NCBI GenBank assembly: GCA_022510865.1
Contig: JAFLSQ010000005.1
Span: forward strand, 31,451-95,450
Source of the DNA: Treponema sp.
GTDB lineage: Bacteria > Spirochaetota > Spirochaetia > Treponematales > Treponemataceae
DNA length: 64,000 bases
Direction: 5' to 3'
Under the pieces are notes generated by a model. The model searched no databases, was not told the DNA's origin, and saw nothing but the letters and a program-made list of their open reading frames with translations. Positions 9,080-16,426 of this stretch are shown here, piece by piece (position 1 is the first letter of the stretch; each line of letters begins with the position of its first letter). Position numbers and translations under genes: made by a program.

Positions 9080-9610
9080 ATGGAGAAAAGAACGCTCGAA
9101 CAGATTGACAAGGAAATCGCGGAGACAAAGGCCGCTCTCAACGATGTCCATGGGACGGAGACAGAGGTCTACGCGAGAATCGTGGGCTATTACCGCGCCG
9201 TGAAGCACTGGAACAAAGGAAAGCGCGATGAGTTCGACCAGCGCAAAATGTTCGTGCTTCAAGACAGCAATAGTGCTGATGACCCGGCCGGAAAATCCGG
9301 GACAATCGCACAGAAAAATGATGACAGCGCCGCGCAGACGCTCATGGACGCAAAAAATCTGACTTACGAGCTTTACACAAAAAAGACCTGCCCGAACTGC
9401 CCGCCCGTAAAATCATTCATGGAAAGCCTTGACATTGACGGCCGCACGATTGACGTGGGCACGGACGAGGGGCTTGCCGAGGCCGCAAAAAAAGGCATTT
9501 TCGCCTCACCCACCGTGATTTTTTACAACGCCGACGGAACAGAGGCCGCCCGCTGCCATAACGTCGAGGAGCTGGAAGTCGTGCTCCAAAAGGAAAAAGT
9601 AAGCGCGTAA
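9080..9610 (+). CDS. Detached glycyl-radical domain of class III reductase fused to glutaredoxin
   Basis: The ATG at 9080 is preceded by GGGAGG at 9066-9071, giving 176 residues; the frame is open further upstream to 9023 but without a ribosome site. Residues 1-24 form a charged helix (RTLEQIDKEIAETKAAL). Residues 28-58 are the glycyl-radical hairpin that normally ends NrdD (TEVYARIVGYYRAVKHW), with G36 as the radical site. After a Ser/Asp-rich linker (about 60-90), residues 95-170 are a glutaredoxin/NrdH-like domain with C104-P-N-C107 and the cis-proline strand ASPTVIFY. A redoxin in the same chain suggests that the active-site disulfide is reduced by this domain rather than by formate. The gene sits between nrdD and nrdG, 1 base before nrdG. 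Confidence 0.88.
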   Translation: MEKRTLEQIDKEIAETKAALNDVHGTETEVYARIVGYYRAVKHWNKGKRDEFDQRKMFVLQDSNSADDPAGKSGTIAQKNDDSAAQTLMDAKNLTYELYTKKTCPNCPPVKSFMESLDIDGRTIDVGTDEGLAEAAKKGIFASPTVIFYNADGTEAARCHNVEELEVVLQKEKVSA

Positions 9611-9611
9611 A

Positions 9612-10355
9612 ATGCGGACGCTTCCTCTTGATGAGCCTGCCGGCGTTCTGATAAAAACGACCTGCGTCGATTATCCGGGACTTGTCGCAGGCTCCTTTTT
9701 TCTGCACGGATGCAACCTTCGGTGTCCGTACTGCTACAACTCCGCCCTTGTGACACCGGGCACAGGGCAAATGAACACAATCCGGGATTTTTTTGACCTG
9801 ATGGAAAAACGTCAGGGGATTTTAAAGGGCATCGTAATCAGCGGAGGAGAGCCGCTCATAAATCCGTACACGCCTGTGATAATCAGAAAGGCGCGGGAAT
9901 TCGGCTACAAAGTCAAGCTGGACACGAACGGCACGCTCCCGGGCCCGCTGGAAGCCCTTCTTGACAGCGAGGAGCTGCGCCCGGATTTTATAGCGATGGA
10001 CATAAAGACAAGCCCCGGACGCTACGGCGAGCTTCTCTGCCCGACACAGACAGGCCTTCAAGATGCCTCGCAAGATTTTGAGACCGCACTGAAAAAATCA
10101 GCCGCGCTGGTATCATCGCTTCCATGCGAGAGCCGCGAGTTCCGCACGGTGCTCGTTCCTCCGCTCGTGGAAAAAAATGACATTGATGAGATGACCCGGA
10201 TTCTTCCGGAGGACGCTAGCTGGCAGTTCGCGCAGTTCCAGAATCAGGGCTGCCTGAATCCGTCATACAACGAGATAAATCCATATACTGACGATGAGGC
10301 AAGAAAACTTGTGGAATATGCCCGCACGCTCATAAAAGGCGCACGTCTCAGGTAA
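9612..10355 (+). CDS. nrdG: Anaerobic ribonucleotide reductase activating protein (radical SAM)
   Basis: NrdG uses S-adenosylmethionine and a [4Fe-4S] cluster to form the glycyl radical on the reductase. The cluster motif is C34-N-L-R-C38-P-Y-C41, and the SAM-binding GGEPL string follows (ISGGEPLINP). The 247-residue size and the KTTCVDYPG N-terminus fit the longer NrdG/PflA-like activases. It follows the detached glycyl-radical gene by one base, so its substrate is probably G36 of that protein. The next gene, nrnA, converges on it. Confidence 0.92.
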   Translation: MRTLPLDEPAGVLIKTTCVDYPGLVAGSFFLHGCNLRCPYCYNSALVTPGTGQMNTIRDFFDLMEKRQGILKGIVISGGEPLINPYTPVIIRKAREFGYKVKLDTNGTLPGPLEALLDSEELRPDFIAMDIKTSPGRYGELLCPTQTGLQDASQDFETALKKSAALVSSLPCESREFRTVLVPPLVEKNDIDEMTRILPEDASWQFAQFQNQGCLNPSYNEINPYTDDEARKLVEYARTLIKGARLR

Positions 10356-10368
10356 TCAAAAACGCGCC

Positions 10369-11352
10369 CTACATTATCCTTGCGAATTCTTTGACAATCT
10401 GAGGGATGAGAGTCTCAACCCTGCCGTTGCAGCTCATGCCGCTGGCATTCTTGTGACCGCCGCCCCCGAATTTTGACGCGACGGCAGAGACATCAATCCT
10501 GTCCTGAGAGCGGAATCCGCCGGTGCATGTTGTGGGCGTGTCCTGACGCAAAAAGACGACCGCCTCCACGCCTTTCACGGCGAGCAGGGTCTGGTACAAG
10601 GCATCCGAATCGCGGCCCTCTCCGCCGTATTTGGCGGTATCCTCAAGGCTCTCGCAGGTAATCACAAGTTTTCCGTCAAGATATGACTCCGCCTTGCACA
10701 GAAGGACTCCCAGAAGTTTTCTGGTGGAATAAGGCTTGCCGTAAGACATTTTCCGGTAAGTCTCGCGCGGATCCGCGCCATATCTAACAAGCCGGGAGAC
10801 CGCCTCAAAAACTGGCGCGGAATCATCGGTGAGAAATCGGAAAAATCCGGTGTCAGTGCAGAAGCCAAGGAACAGGATTTTCGCGGTCTCCGCCGGAATA
10901 TCACCCAGAATCCCCTCGTAAAACTGCTGGACAAGGCAGACGCAGGCGGGAGAATCCACGTCGATAATCCCTCTCCAGCCTTCCGCAAGCCCCGACGTCT
11001 TGTGGTGGTCTATGACAAAAGTGTCAAGCCCCCGCAAATCCCCGTTGATATCCCCAAGGCGTGAAATCTCGGAGCAGTCAGCGATAATCAGCGCGGATGT
11101 CTTCCTGTCATTCTCATCAAGAAAATCCATTGTATCAGAGAAAAGATCTTTGTACGGCAGAATCTCGTTGCGTTTGAAAGGCCCCGCGGAAAGCAGCTGG
11201 CAATTCTTTCCGAACCGCTCCAGAATCGCGCGGATGCCAAGACATGACGCCACGGCATCTCCGTCAGGCTCTTTGTGCCCCGCGACAAAAAAGAAATCAT
11301 GCGAGAGGATAAAATCTTTGAATTCCTGTACAGACTCTGAAATATCTTTCAT
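10369..11352 (-). CDS. nrnA: DHH/DHHA1 phosphoesterase, NrnA type
   Basis: NrnA-type enzymes degrade short oligoribonucleotides and dephosphorylate 3'-phosphoadenosine 5'-phosphate. The 327-residue protein has the family motifs in order: GHKEPDGDA (H26, D30, D32), ADCSE, the DHH motif in VIDHHKTSG, and the C-terminal DHHA1 motif GGGGHKNASG that binds the substrate. It is transcribed against nrdG, with 13 bases between the two stops. Its start lies beside a minus-strand terminator for the preceding gene. The split between oligoribonuclease and pAp phosphatase activity cannot be judged from sequence. Confidence 0.9.
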   Translation of the reverse strand: MKDISESVQEFKDFILSHDFFFVAGHKEPDGDAVASCLGIRAILERFGKNCQLLSAGPFKRNEILPYKDLFSDTMDFLDENDRKTSALIIADCSEISRLGDINGDLRGLDTFVIDHHKTSGLAEGWRGIIDVDSPACVCLVQQFYEGILGDIPAETAKILFLGFCTDTGFFRFLTDDSAPVFEAVSRLVRYGADPRETYRKMSYGKPYSTRKLLGVLLCKAESYLDGKLVITCESLEDTAKYGGEGRDSDALYQTLLAVKGVEAVVFLRQDTPTTCTGGFRSQDRIDVSAVASKFGGGGHKNASGMSCNGRVETLIPQIVKEFARIM

Positions 11353-11356
11353 AATG

Positions 11357-11390
11357 AAAAGGGGCTGCCACTTATGACTGACAGCCCAAA
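11357..11390 (-). terminator. Terminator after the secreted protein gene
   Basis: On the minus strand GGGCTG pairs with CAGCCC, followed by CTTTT. It separates the gene at 11406-11861 from nrnA, though it lies only a few bases before the nrnA start. Confidence 0.6.
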
Positions 11391-11405
11391 ATCAATTCTG
11401 AGGGA

Positions 11406-11861
11406 TTAGAGCGCAAGCTCCTCCAAAGTATCCTTGTCGGCACCCTCAACCTCTTTGCCTCGTGCCACGACACCCCAGACAGGGTTGTTCTTTGACAGCG
11501 GCGCGGTGAGAACGACGCGCACGAACTCGCCGTTGTCCTTGATTACGGTCATGTACGCGCCGTTAGCGGTCCTCGTTGTCCTGAGCTTGAGTTTCTGAGG
11601 ATTATCCTTGTTCCCGTAAATCCATCTCTTGGGGATTACCGTGCTCCCCGTTCCCATCCTGTTTTTCTGGTAAATGACCACGTATGCGTCACGGCTGTCA
11701 AGGATTTTCAGGATTGGCACGTTGAAATAAGTCATTGTGGACCATCTCTCTTCGTGGCGCTCCAGCCCGACGCTTGATTCTGATTTCTCCTGATTTTCCT
11801 GCGAGACCATCGAAAAGGAAAAAACAGAGGCCAATGCAAAAATAAGAACAAATTTTTTCAT
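11406..11861 (-). CDS. Secreted protein of unknown function
   Basis: The 151-residue product has a clear signal peptide (MKKFVLIFALASVFSFSMVSQ), so it is exported, probably to the periplasm. The mature part is small, beta-rich and basic in the middle (KNRMGTGSTVIPKRWIYGNKDNPQKLKLR) and acidic at the end. No family was recognised. It has its own promoter (11973-12001) and terminator, so it is a single-gene unit divergent from a lipoprotein gene. Confidence 0.8.
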   Translation of the reverse strand: MKKFVLIFALASVFSFSMVSQENQEKSESSVGLERHEERWSTMTYFNVPILKILDSRDAYVVIYQKNRMGTGSTVIPKRWIYGNKDNPQKLKLRTTRTANGAYMTVIKDNGEFVRVVLTAPLSKNNPVWGVVARGKEVEGADKDTLEELAL

Positions 11862-11972
11862 ATAATCACTCCTTACGGCTCAGTCCGGCCAGCGCAAAAT
11901 CCGCGCATGACAAATCACACGAAAAGTCCCTCATCACGCATTCGCAAGTTCTCAAACTGAGCGAACCATCTG

Positions 11973-12001
11973 ATTATATCCTTTTTCTCTTAATTTAACA
12001 A
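11973..12001 (-). promoter_or_regulatory. Sigma-70 promoter of the secreted protein gene
   Basis: Minus strand TTGTTA (12001-11996), 17-base spacer, TATAAT (11978-11973). The predicted leader is about 105 bases. Confidence 0.65.
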
Positions 12002-12078
12002 CTACAAAAAAATACAAATTACTGTAACAAATTGACTTTTTAGGCTATTATATTCGTATGAGATATTCAGGGGTAAAA

Positions 12079-12918
12079 ATGAGAATCACAGATTTTAGAA
12101 AAGCCGCGCTCAGCACAGTCTCTGCCGCGATGCTCATCCTTCCTATGCTGACTTCATGCCAGTCCTCGCAGAAAGCAGGCGTCACAATCTCGCCGGATGA
12201 TTATTACTCAGACCAGGGCGACAGCCAGTCAAGCCTTCCGCAGGTTGTCCGCACTCCGGCGGAAGCGGAGCCAATGACCGCCGAGGACTCAATCAAAAGC
12301 GCAAGAAGAAAGACGAACGCGTTCCAGGATTTCTTCACAATCGGAAACAAGAACGAGCTGATGATATGCGACCAAACCTCGCTGTTCACCACAGGTGTGT
12401 CCGGCAAGCCCACACAGAAAGAGGCGATAATCGCGCTGAACACAAAGGACGGCACGGCAGGATTCGGAAGCCCGTACCTCGCCGCATATTACATCGTCCA
12501 GATGGATGAGACCGCCCGCAAAAAGCTGGCAAAAGCGGTTGACGATTACATCTCTGATTTTGACAACAAAAGGCTTCAGAGAAAAGGCAGGAATCTCCTC
12601 AAACAATACGGCGCGATTGATGTCAGGCTGCACTGGGGCTCGCTGCGCGGCTCCACGCCGAACAACGGAAGCGGCAAGCTGAACATGGGCTACAGTTTCG
12701 AGAACAAATCGCCCTACTTCACCCTGTCCACGTATCCGGTCAAAAACGATTATTACGACGTTGTAGGCGACTCAACCACCCGCGAGTCGCTGAGCCTGAA
12801 ATATTATTTCACAAAGGCGCAGGCACGGGCGCTTGTCGAGATGCTCTCCGATGAGGCTCTAGCCGACTACCTCGGAGTGACAAAACCGTTCGTTCCGGTG
12901 GAGAGCGACGAGTATTAA
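12079..12918 (+). CDS. Lipoprotein of unknown function
   Basis: The ATG at 12079 has an AGGGGT ribosome site; an in-frame ATG at 12058 lacks one. The 279-residue product has a lipoprotein signal (LPMLTSC), so it should be acylated by Lgt, LspA and Lnt. The mature part starts with an acidic, Ser/Gln-rich linker and continues as a folded domain of about 200 residues with no recognised family. Its central part (FQDFFTIGNKNELMICDQTSLFTTG) and a lysine-rich helix (KKLAKAVDDYISDF) are the most distinctive segments. It is a monocistronic unit ending at a strong terminator. Confidence 0.8.
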   Translation: MRITDFRKAALSTVSAAMLILPMLTSCQSSQKAGVTISPDDYYSDQGDSQSSLPQVVRTPAEAEPMTAEDSIKSARRKTNAFQDFFTIGNKNELMICDQTSLFTTGVSGKPTQKEAIIALNTKDGTAGFGSPYLAAYYIVQMDETARKKLAKAVDDYISDFDNKRLQRKGRNLLKQYGAIDVRLHWGSLRGSTPNNGSGKLNMGYSFENKSPYFTLSTYPVKNDYYDVVGDSTTRESLSLKYYFTKAQARALVEMLSDEALADYLGVTKPFVPVESDEY

Positions 12919-12969
12919 AAAATTAAATTTTTAATTCTCAGGCGAATTTTTAACCGCGATTTAAAACCC

Positions 12970-13019
12970 AGAATCCCGCAGGAAGGACAAACCGGCTTTT
13001 CCGCGGGATTCTTTTTTTT
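12970..13019 (+). terminator. Terminator of the lipoprotein gene
   Basis: AGAATCCCGC (12970-12979) pairs with GCGGGATTCT (13003-13012), followed by a run of T. Confidence 0.85.
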
Positions 13020-13070
13020 CCGCGAGACGGCTGCCGCAATCAAAGTCAGATTAAAATCATCCTTGAAAAA

Positions 13071-13101
13071 CAAAAAAAGGAACTTCCGCAGCGGAAGTTC
13101 C
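13071..13101 (-). terminator. Terminator of tRNA-Met
   Basis: On the minus strand an 11-bp perfect stem (GGAACTTCCGC and its complement) is followed by seven T. Confidence 0.9.
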
Positions 13102-13111
13102 TCCAGAAAAG

Positions 13112-13184
13112 TAGCGACAAATGGGATTGAACCATTGACATCACGGATATGAGCCGTGTGCTCTACCAACTGAGCTATGTCGCC
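13112..13184 (-). tRNA. tRNA with CAT anticodon (Met)
   Basis: A 73-base cloverleaf with anticodon loop CTCATAT and T-loop TTCAATC. The acceptor stem GGCGACA/TGTCGCT closes with a G-T pair at position 1-72, so it is not the initiator. CCA is not encoded. Elongator Met is likely; a tRNA-Ile read with lysidine would look similar. Confidence 0.9.
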
Positions 13185-13196
13185 ACGAATGAGGTG

Positions 13197-13226
13197 ATGT
13201 TATCATTTATTGCCGCAGAGTGTCAA
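13197..13226 (-). promoter_or_regulatory. Promoter of tRNA-Met
   Basis: Minus strand TTGACA (13226-13221), 18-base spacer, TAACAT (13202-13197). Confidence 0.65.
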
Positions 13227-13267
13227 GTCCAAAAACATCATTTTTCGCATTTTGTCGGCACTCAAGT

Positions 13268-13283
13268 TGGCACGGAAATTGCT
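13268..13283 (+). promoter_or_regulatory. Sigma-54 (RpoN) promoter
   Basis: TGGCACG-GAAA-TTGCT matches the -24/-12 consensus TGGCACG-N4-TTGCW at every fixed position. It lies about 50 bases upstream of the sigma-like gene at 13332 and is the only such site noticed in the window. Confidence 0.85.
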
Positions 13284-13331
13284 TGTGTAGTTTCAGGCGT
13301 TGCGCCATAACTCAGAACACAAGGAGGCAGG

Positions 13332-14243
13332 ATGATTCACTTCAACGTAAACGAAATCATGGACAGGCTGCAAGGCGGGGAAATCACGAAAAGACAGGCC
13401 CTGGACATGACGTGCAGTTTTATCTGCGAGAACTACAAGGTTTTCGGCCTTGAGCGGCACGACGAGGATTTCCGCTCGGAGCTGATTCTCTCACTGCTGG
13501 AGAAAGGAGAGAGGCTGATTGACGGCTTCAATCCTGCGCTCGGGGATTATTTCACCTATCTTTTTATGACAGTTGAAAGTCACAGGCGCGCCAGAATCCG
13601 CACGGCCGCAAAAAGGCAGGTGCGCGAGTCGTTCGTCATGCAGACAGGGCCGCTCTATCTGGCTGAGAAAGAATGCGATTACGCACCAAGGCCGTTCACG
13701 CCGGTCAGCGCGGAATCAAAAAGGCCGCTCGCGTACAAGCCGGTCCCGGCAGACACAGTGAGGAAAACGCTCACCGCCCTAGCCCATCAGAAGCAGAACA
13801 AAAAACTTCTGATTCTTGCGATAAAGACCGCGTTCTACCTTTCGGACGAGCAGGTCCGCGCGCTCAGCGCAATCTACAGAATTCCTGAGGAGAGATTACA
13901 TCAGATAATCCAGTTCTTTAAAAATCACCTCATGGATAAATCCGACAGGAAACGCGTGGTTGAGGAGCGGAGGAACACCGCGTATTTCCGCCAGAAAAAT
14001 TACGAGAAAAGACTTGAGATAATCCGCGGCTCAGAGAGGCACTACGACAACCGCGAGCTTCTTTTGGACTTGGAGAGGACGCTCGCGAAGCATCAGAGAA
14101 GATGCGACAGGCTGAACCGGAAACTCCGCGACGGGTGCGTTCTCGTGCGCCCCACGAACAAGATGATTGCCGACTATCTTGGAATCTGCGAGCGTCAGGT
14201 AGCGTATTACATCAGCAGGTGCAGGGATGAGGCAGACGGATGA
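13332..14243 (+). CDS. Sigma-factor-like regulatory protein
   Basis: The ATG has a strong AAGGAGG ribosome site. The 303-residue protein begins like a sigma-70 region 2: residues about 43-80 read EDFRSELILSLLEKG and FNPALGDYFTYLF, similar to the 'D.G..GF..Y' core helices. It ends with a helix-turn-helix (TNKMIADYLGICERQVAYY, about residues 275-295) like region 4. Between them lie basic, helix-rich segments. A perfect sigma-54 promoter precedes it, and rdgB and flaB follow, so a role in late flagellar or stress gene expression is possible. It is not FliA by sequence. Sigma homology is inference from pattern; an anti-sigma partner was not seen. Confidence 0.6.
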   Translation: MIHFNVNEIMDRLQGGEITKRQALDMTCSFICENYKVFGLERHDEDFRSELILSLLEKGERLIDGFNPALGDYFTYLFMTVESHRRARIRTAAKRQVRESFVMQTGPLYLAEKECDYAPRPFTPVSAESKRPLAYKPVPADTVRKTLTALAHQKQNKKLLILAIKTAFYLSDEQVRALSAIYRIPEERLHQIIQFFKNHLMDKSDRKRVVEERRNTAYFRQKNYEKRLEIIRGSERHYDNRELLLDLERTLAKHQRRCDRLNRKLRDGCVLVRPTNKMIADYLGICERQVAYYISRCRDEADG

Positions 14244-14253
14244 CGTGAAATCA

Positions 14254-14282
14254 TTGTTATGATTCCTGATTTGCGCTATATT
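14254..14282 (+). promoter_or_regulatory. Promoter of rdgB
   Basis: TTGTTA (14254-14259), 17-base spacer, TATATT (14277-14282). The ATG follows seven bases after the -10 and lacks a ribosome site, which suggests a leaderless transcript. Confidence 0.5.
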
Positions 14283-14289
14283 TCTCTGC

Positions 14290-14940
14290 ATGAGAATATA
14301 TTTGGCGACAGGAAACAAGAACAAGAAAAAAGAGATGTGCGAGCTGCTTGACGGCCACACAATCCTCATTCCGTCAGACGAGGGCATAGACTTCAATCCG
14401 GATGAGACGGGCACGACCTTCTATGAGAACAGCCTCATAAAGGCGCGCGCATTGTACGAGACGGTGCGCTGCCCGGTCATCGCGGACGACTCGGGAATCT
14501 GCGTGGATGCCCTTGGCGGCGCACCCGGCATCTACTCATCCAGATACGCCGGGCCTCTTTTTATGCGCGGAAAGCCGGACAACAGCAGGATTTCTCAGGA
14601 GGAGCAGAACATCATGCTGATAGACCAGCTGAACGAGGCTCTGCGGCAGGGAAATCTGCCCGATGGCGAATACCTGCACGGCGAGCGCTCATGCCACTAC
14701 ACCTGCGCGATGGTGATGTACTGCGGCGCGGACAGGATTTTTGCAGCGCAGGAGACTTTTGAGGGCATTCTGATTGACGACATAAAAAACCAGGCGGGCG
14801 ACGGCGGATTCGGATACGACCCGATAGTTTTTCTCCCCGAATACGGCAGGACAGTCGCGCAGCTCACAGCGGATGAGAAAAACAATATATCACACCGAGG
14901 CAAGGCAGTCCGCGCGCTGAAAAGAATTATCGGCGAATAA
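14290..14940 (+). CDS. rdgB: XTP/dITP diphosphatase (RdgB/HAM1)
   Basis: RdgB hydrolyses non-canonical purine triphosphates (dITP, XTP) and so keeps them out of DNA. The 216-residue protein has the family's N-terminal LATGNKNKKKEM, the catalytic region VIADDSGICVDALGGAPGIYSSRYAG, and the C-terminal GFGYDPIVF and ISHRGKA motifs. It follows the sigma-like gene by 46 bases but has its own promoter. An insertion of about 15 residues (around PDNSRISQEEQN and DGEYLHGE) makes it slightly longer than the E. coli enzyme. Confidence 0.95.
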   Translation: MRIYLATGNKNKKKEMCELLDGHTILIPSDEGIDFNPDETGTTFYENSLIKARALYETVRCPVIADDSGICVDALGGAPGIYSSRYAGPLFMRGKPDNSRISQEEQNIMLIDQLNEALRQGNLPDGEYLHGERSCHYTCAMVMYCGADRIFAAQETFEGILIDDIKNQAGDGGFGYDPIVFLPEYGRTVAQLTADEKNNISHRGKAVRALKRIIGE

Positions 14941-14965
14941 AAATTTAAAAAAATAAAAAAAACGC

Positions 14966-14993
14966 TAAAGTTCCGGCAATCCTCCTCCGATAA
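14966..14993 (+). promoter_or_regulatory. Sigma-28 (FliA) promoter of flaB
   Basis: TAAAGTTC (14966-14973), 12 bases, TCCGATAA (14986-14993). This is one base longer than the canonical TAAAGTTT-N11-GCCGATAA. The leader to flaB is about 155 bases. Confidence 0.8.
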
Positions 14994-15156
14994 TAAAAAC
15001 AGAAGTGCTATGGCTAAGGCTTCTTGTAAAAAGAGACTGGTCATGCTTTCTGGCAAAAATGTGTAGGTGTAGCCTTGTAAACAACATTTACGCATTTTTG
15101 CGTCTTTACAAACAGAAGAAAGGATTCTTCTGAAAAACATTCCAAGGAGGAATACT

Positions 15157-16017
15157 ATGGTTATCAACCACAACATGTCGGCAATTTTTGCCAACCGTCA
15201 GCTCGGGGTTACAGGTCTCAGTCTTAACAAGGACATGGAGAAACTGTCATCAGGTGAGAGAATCAATCGTGCAGGCGATGACGCATCAGGACTCGCAGTA
15301 TCTGAGAAGATGCGCAGCCAGATCCGTGGTCTGAACAAGGCCGCCCAGAACGCTCAGAACGGTATCAGCTTCATCCAGACAACAGAAGGTTATCTTCAGG
15401 AGACAACTGACATCATGCAGCGCATCCGCGAGCTTGCGGTTCAGGCATCAAACGGCATCTACAGCGATGAGGACCGAATGCAGATTCAGGTTGAGGTTTC
15501 TGCCCTTGTCTCCGAAGTTGACAGGATTGCAAGTTCCGCTCAATTCAACGGAATGAACATGCTCACTGGAAGGTTCGCGCAGAGCACAGGAGAGAACGTG
15601 GCTACAGGCTCCATGTGGTTCCATATCGGGGCAAACATGGATCAGAGAGTGCAGGTTTTCATCGGCACTATGTCAGCCGTCGCTCTTGGAGTCCGCGAGC
15701 TTGGTACAGACGAGAAGATGTCACTTGCCACACCGGAAGAGGCCAACACCGCGATCGGTACTATCGACGAGGCGCTCAGAAAGATTAACAAGCAGCGTGC
15801 TGATCTTGGCGCCTACCAGAACCGTCTTGAGCTCACTGTGAAAGGCCTGAATGTCGCAGCAGAGAACATGCAGGCTTCTGAATCACGAATCCGTGACACA
15901 GACATGGCCAGCCAGATGGTTGAGTTCACAAAGAATTCTGTGCTGCAGCAGGCAGGAACTGCGATGCTGGCGCAGGCGAACAGCCAGAGCCAGAACGTTC
16001 TCAGTCTGCTGAGGTAG
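15157..16017 (+). CDS. flaB: Flagellin FlaB (first copy)
   Basis: Core filament protein of the periplasmic flagella. The 286 residues show the conserved D0/D1 N-terminus ([36 protein letters not shown]) and C-terminus ([32 protein letters not shown]) with almost no variable middle, as is usual for spirochaete FlaB. The GGAGG site precedes the ATG at 15157. The leader contains a small hairpin (ACGCA/TGCGT near 15100) and two GGA motifs, one in the ribosome site, of the kind bound by CsrA. A sigma-28 promoter drives it. Confidence 0.98.
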   Translation: MVINHNMSAIFANRQLGVTGLSLNKDMEKLSSGERINRAGDDASGLAVSEKMRSQIRGLNKAAQNAQNGISFIQTTEGYLQETTDIMQRIRELAVQASNGIYSDEDRMQIQVEVSALVSEVDRIASSAQFNGMNMLTGRFAQSTGENVATGSMWFHIGANMDQRVQVFIGTMSAVALGVRELGTDEKMSLATPEEANTAIGTIDEALRKINKQRADLGAYQNRLELTVKGLNVAAENMQASESRIRDTDMASQMVEFTKNSVLQQAGTAMLAQANSQSQNVLSLLR

Positions 16018-16033
16018 TCCCTGATATTTTGGA

Positions 16034-16080
16034 CTGTGCCGGGTCTGCCATTCGATGACAAAATGCCCGGCCGGTCACAG
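16034..16080 (+). other. Stem-loop after the first flaB
   Basis: CTGTG-CCGGG (16034-16043) pairs with CCCGG (16066-16070) and CACAG (16076-16080), with a five-base bulge. It lacks a T tail, so it may protect the mRNA end or terminate weakly. Confidence 0.45.
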
Positions 16081-16114
16081 AATGTCTTGTGTTTACTCAG
16101 ATAGTGAGATATAA

Positions 16115-16154
16115 TTGATTCAAGGCTGGTGCGAAAGTGACAGCCTTGAATCAA
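16115..16154. other. Perfect 14-bp inverted repeat between the flaB genes
   Basis: TTGATTCAAGGCTG (16115-16128) and its exact complement (16141-16154) flank a 12-base loop. No T tract follows on either strand. It lies between the first flaB and the promoter of the second. Confidence 0.6.
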
Positions 16155-16178
16155 ACGCGGTGTTTTCCTGCCCTGCTA

Positions 16179-16207
16179 TGGCAAAAAATCAGAAAACATC
16201 GTATAAT
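16179..16207 (+). promoter_or_regulatory. Sigma-70-like promoter of the second flaB
   Basis: A consensus TATAAT (16202-16207) with a weak -35 (TGGCAA, 16179-16184) at 17 bases. No sigma-28 element was found for this copy. The leader would be about 210 bases and contains several dyads. Confidence 0.45.
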
Positions 16208-16381
16208 GTTGTAGCAGACGAATATGCTTTTTTCAGAGGCATAAGTTCTTTGAAATGTGGGCTTTCCGTGGCCTGCGGTGACAGCAAGAACAGTCGGTTT
16301 ATGATTAGACTGACTATTCCTGCTGAATGGTCTGAAACTGAATCAGGGGCGCAGAGCTGATTCGGCCTTCACCGGCAGGAG

Positions 16382-16402
16382 CAGAACATGATGTTCTGTT
16401 TT
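16382..16402 (+). other. Dyad with T tail in the leader of the second flaB
   Basis: CAGAACAT (16382-16389) and ATGTTCTG (16391-16398) flank one base and are followed by TTTT. It lies about 25 bases before the start codon and could act as an attenuator or a translation switch. Confidence 0.4.
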
Positions 16403-16426
16403 ACCTAGTAAACATGGAGGGCACAA

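Noticed and set aside
12032..12054. Sigma-70 promoter TTGACT with TATTAT/TATATT for the lipoprotein at 12079
   Set aside because: Spacing is only 8 or 11 bases, too short for a working pair.
14927..14934. Sigma-28 -10 (GCCGATAA) on the minus strand at the rdgB end
   Set aside because: No TAAA at 15-16 bases and no minus-strand gene downstream.
16382..16398. LexA/SOS box in the second flaB leader
   Set aside because: The dyad GAAC-N5-GTTC has the wrong spacing for the Gram-positive SOS box (N4) and lies downstream of the promoter in the leader.
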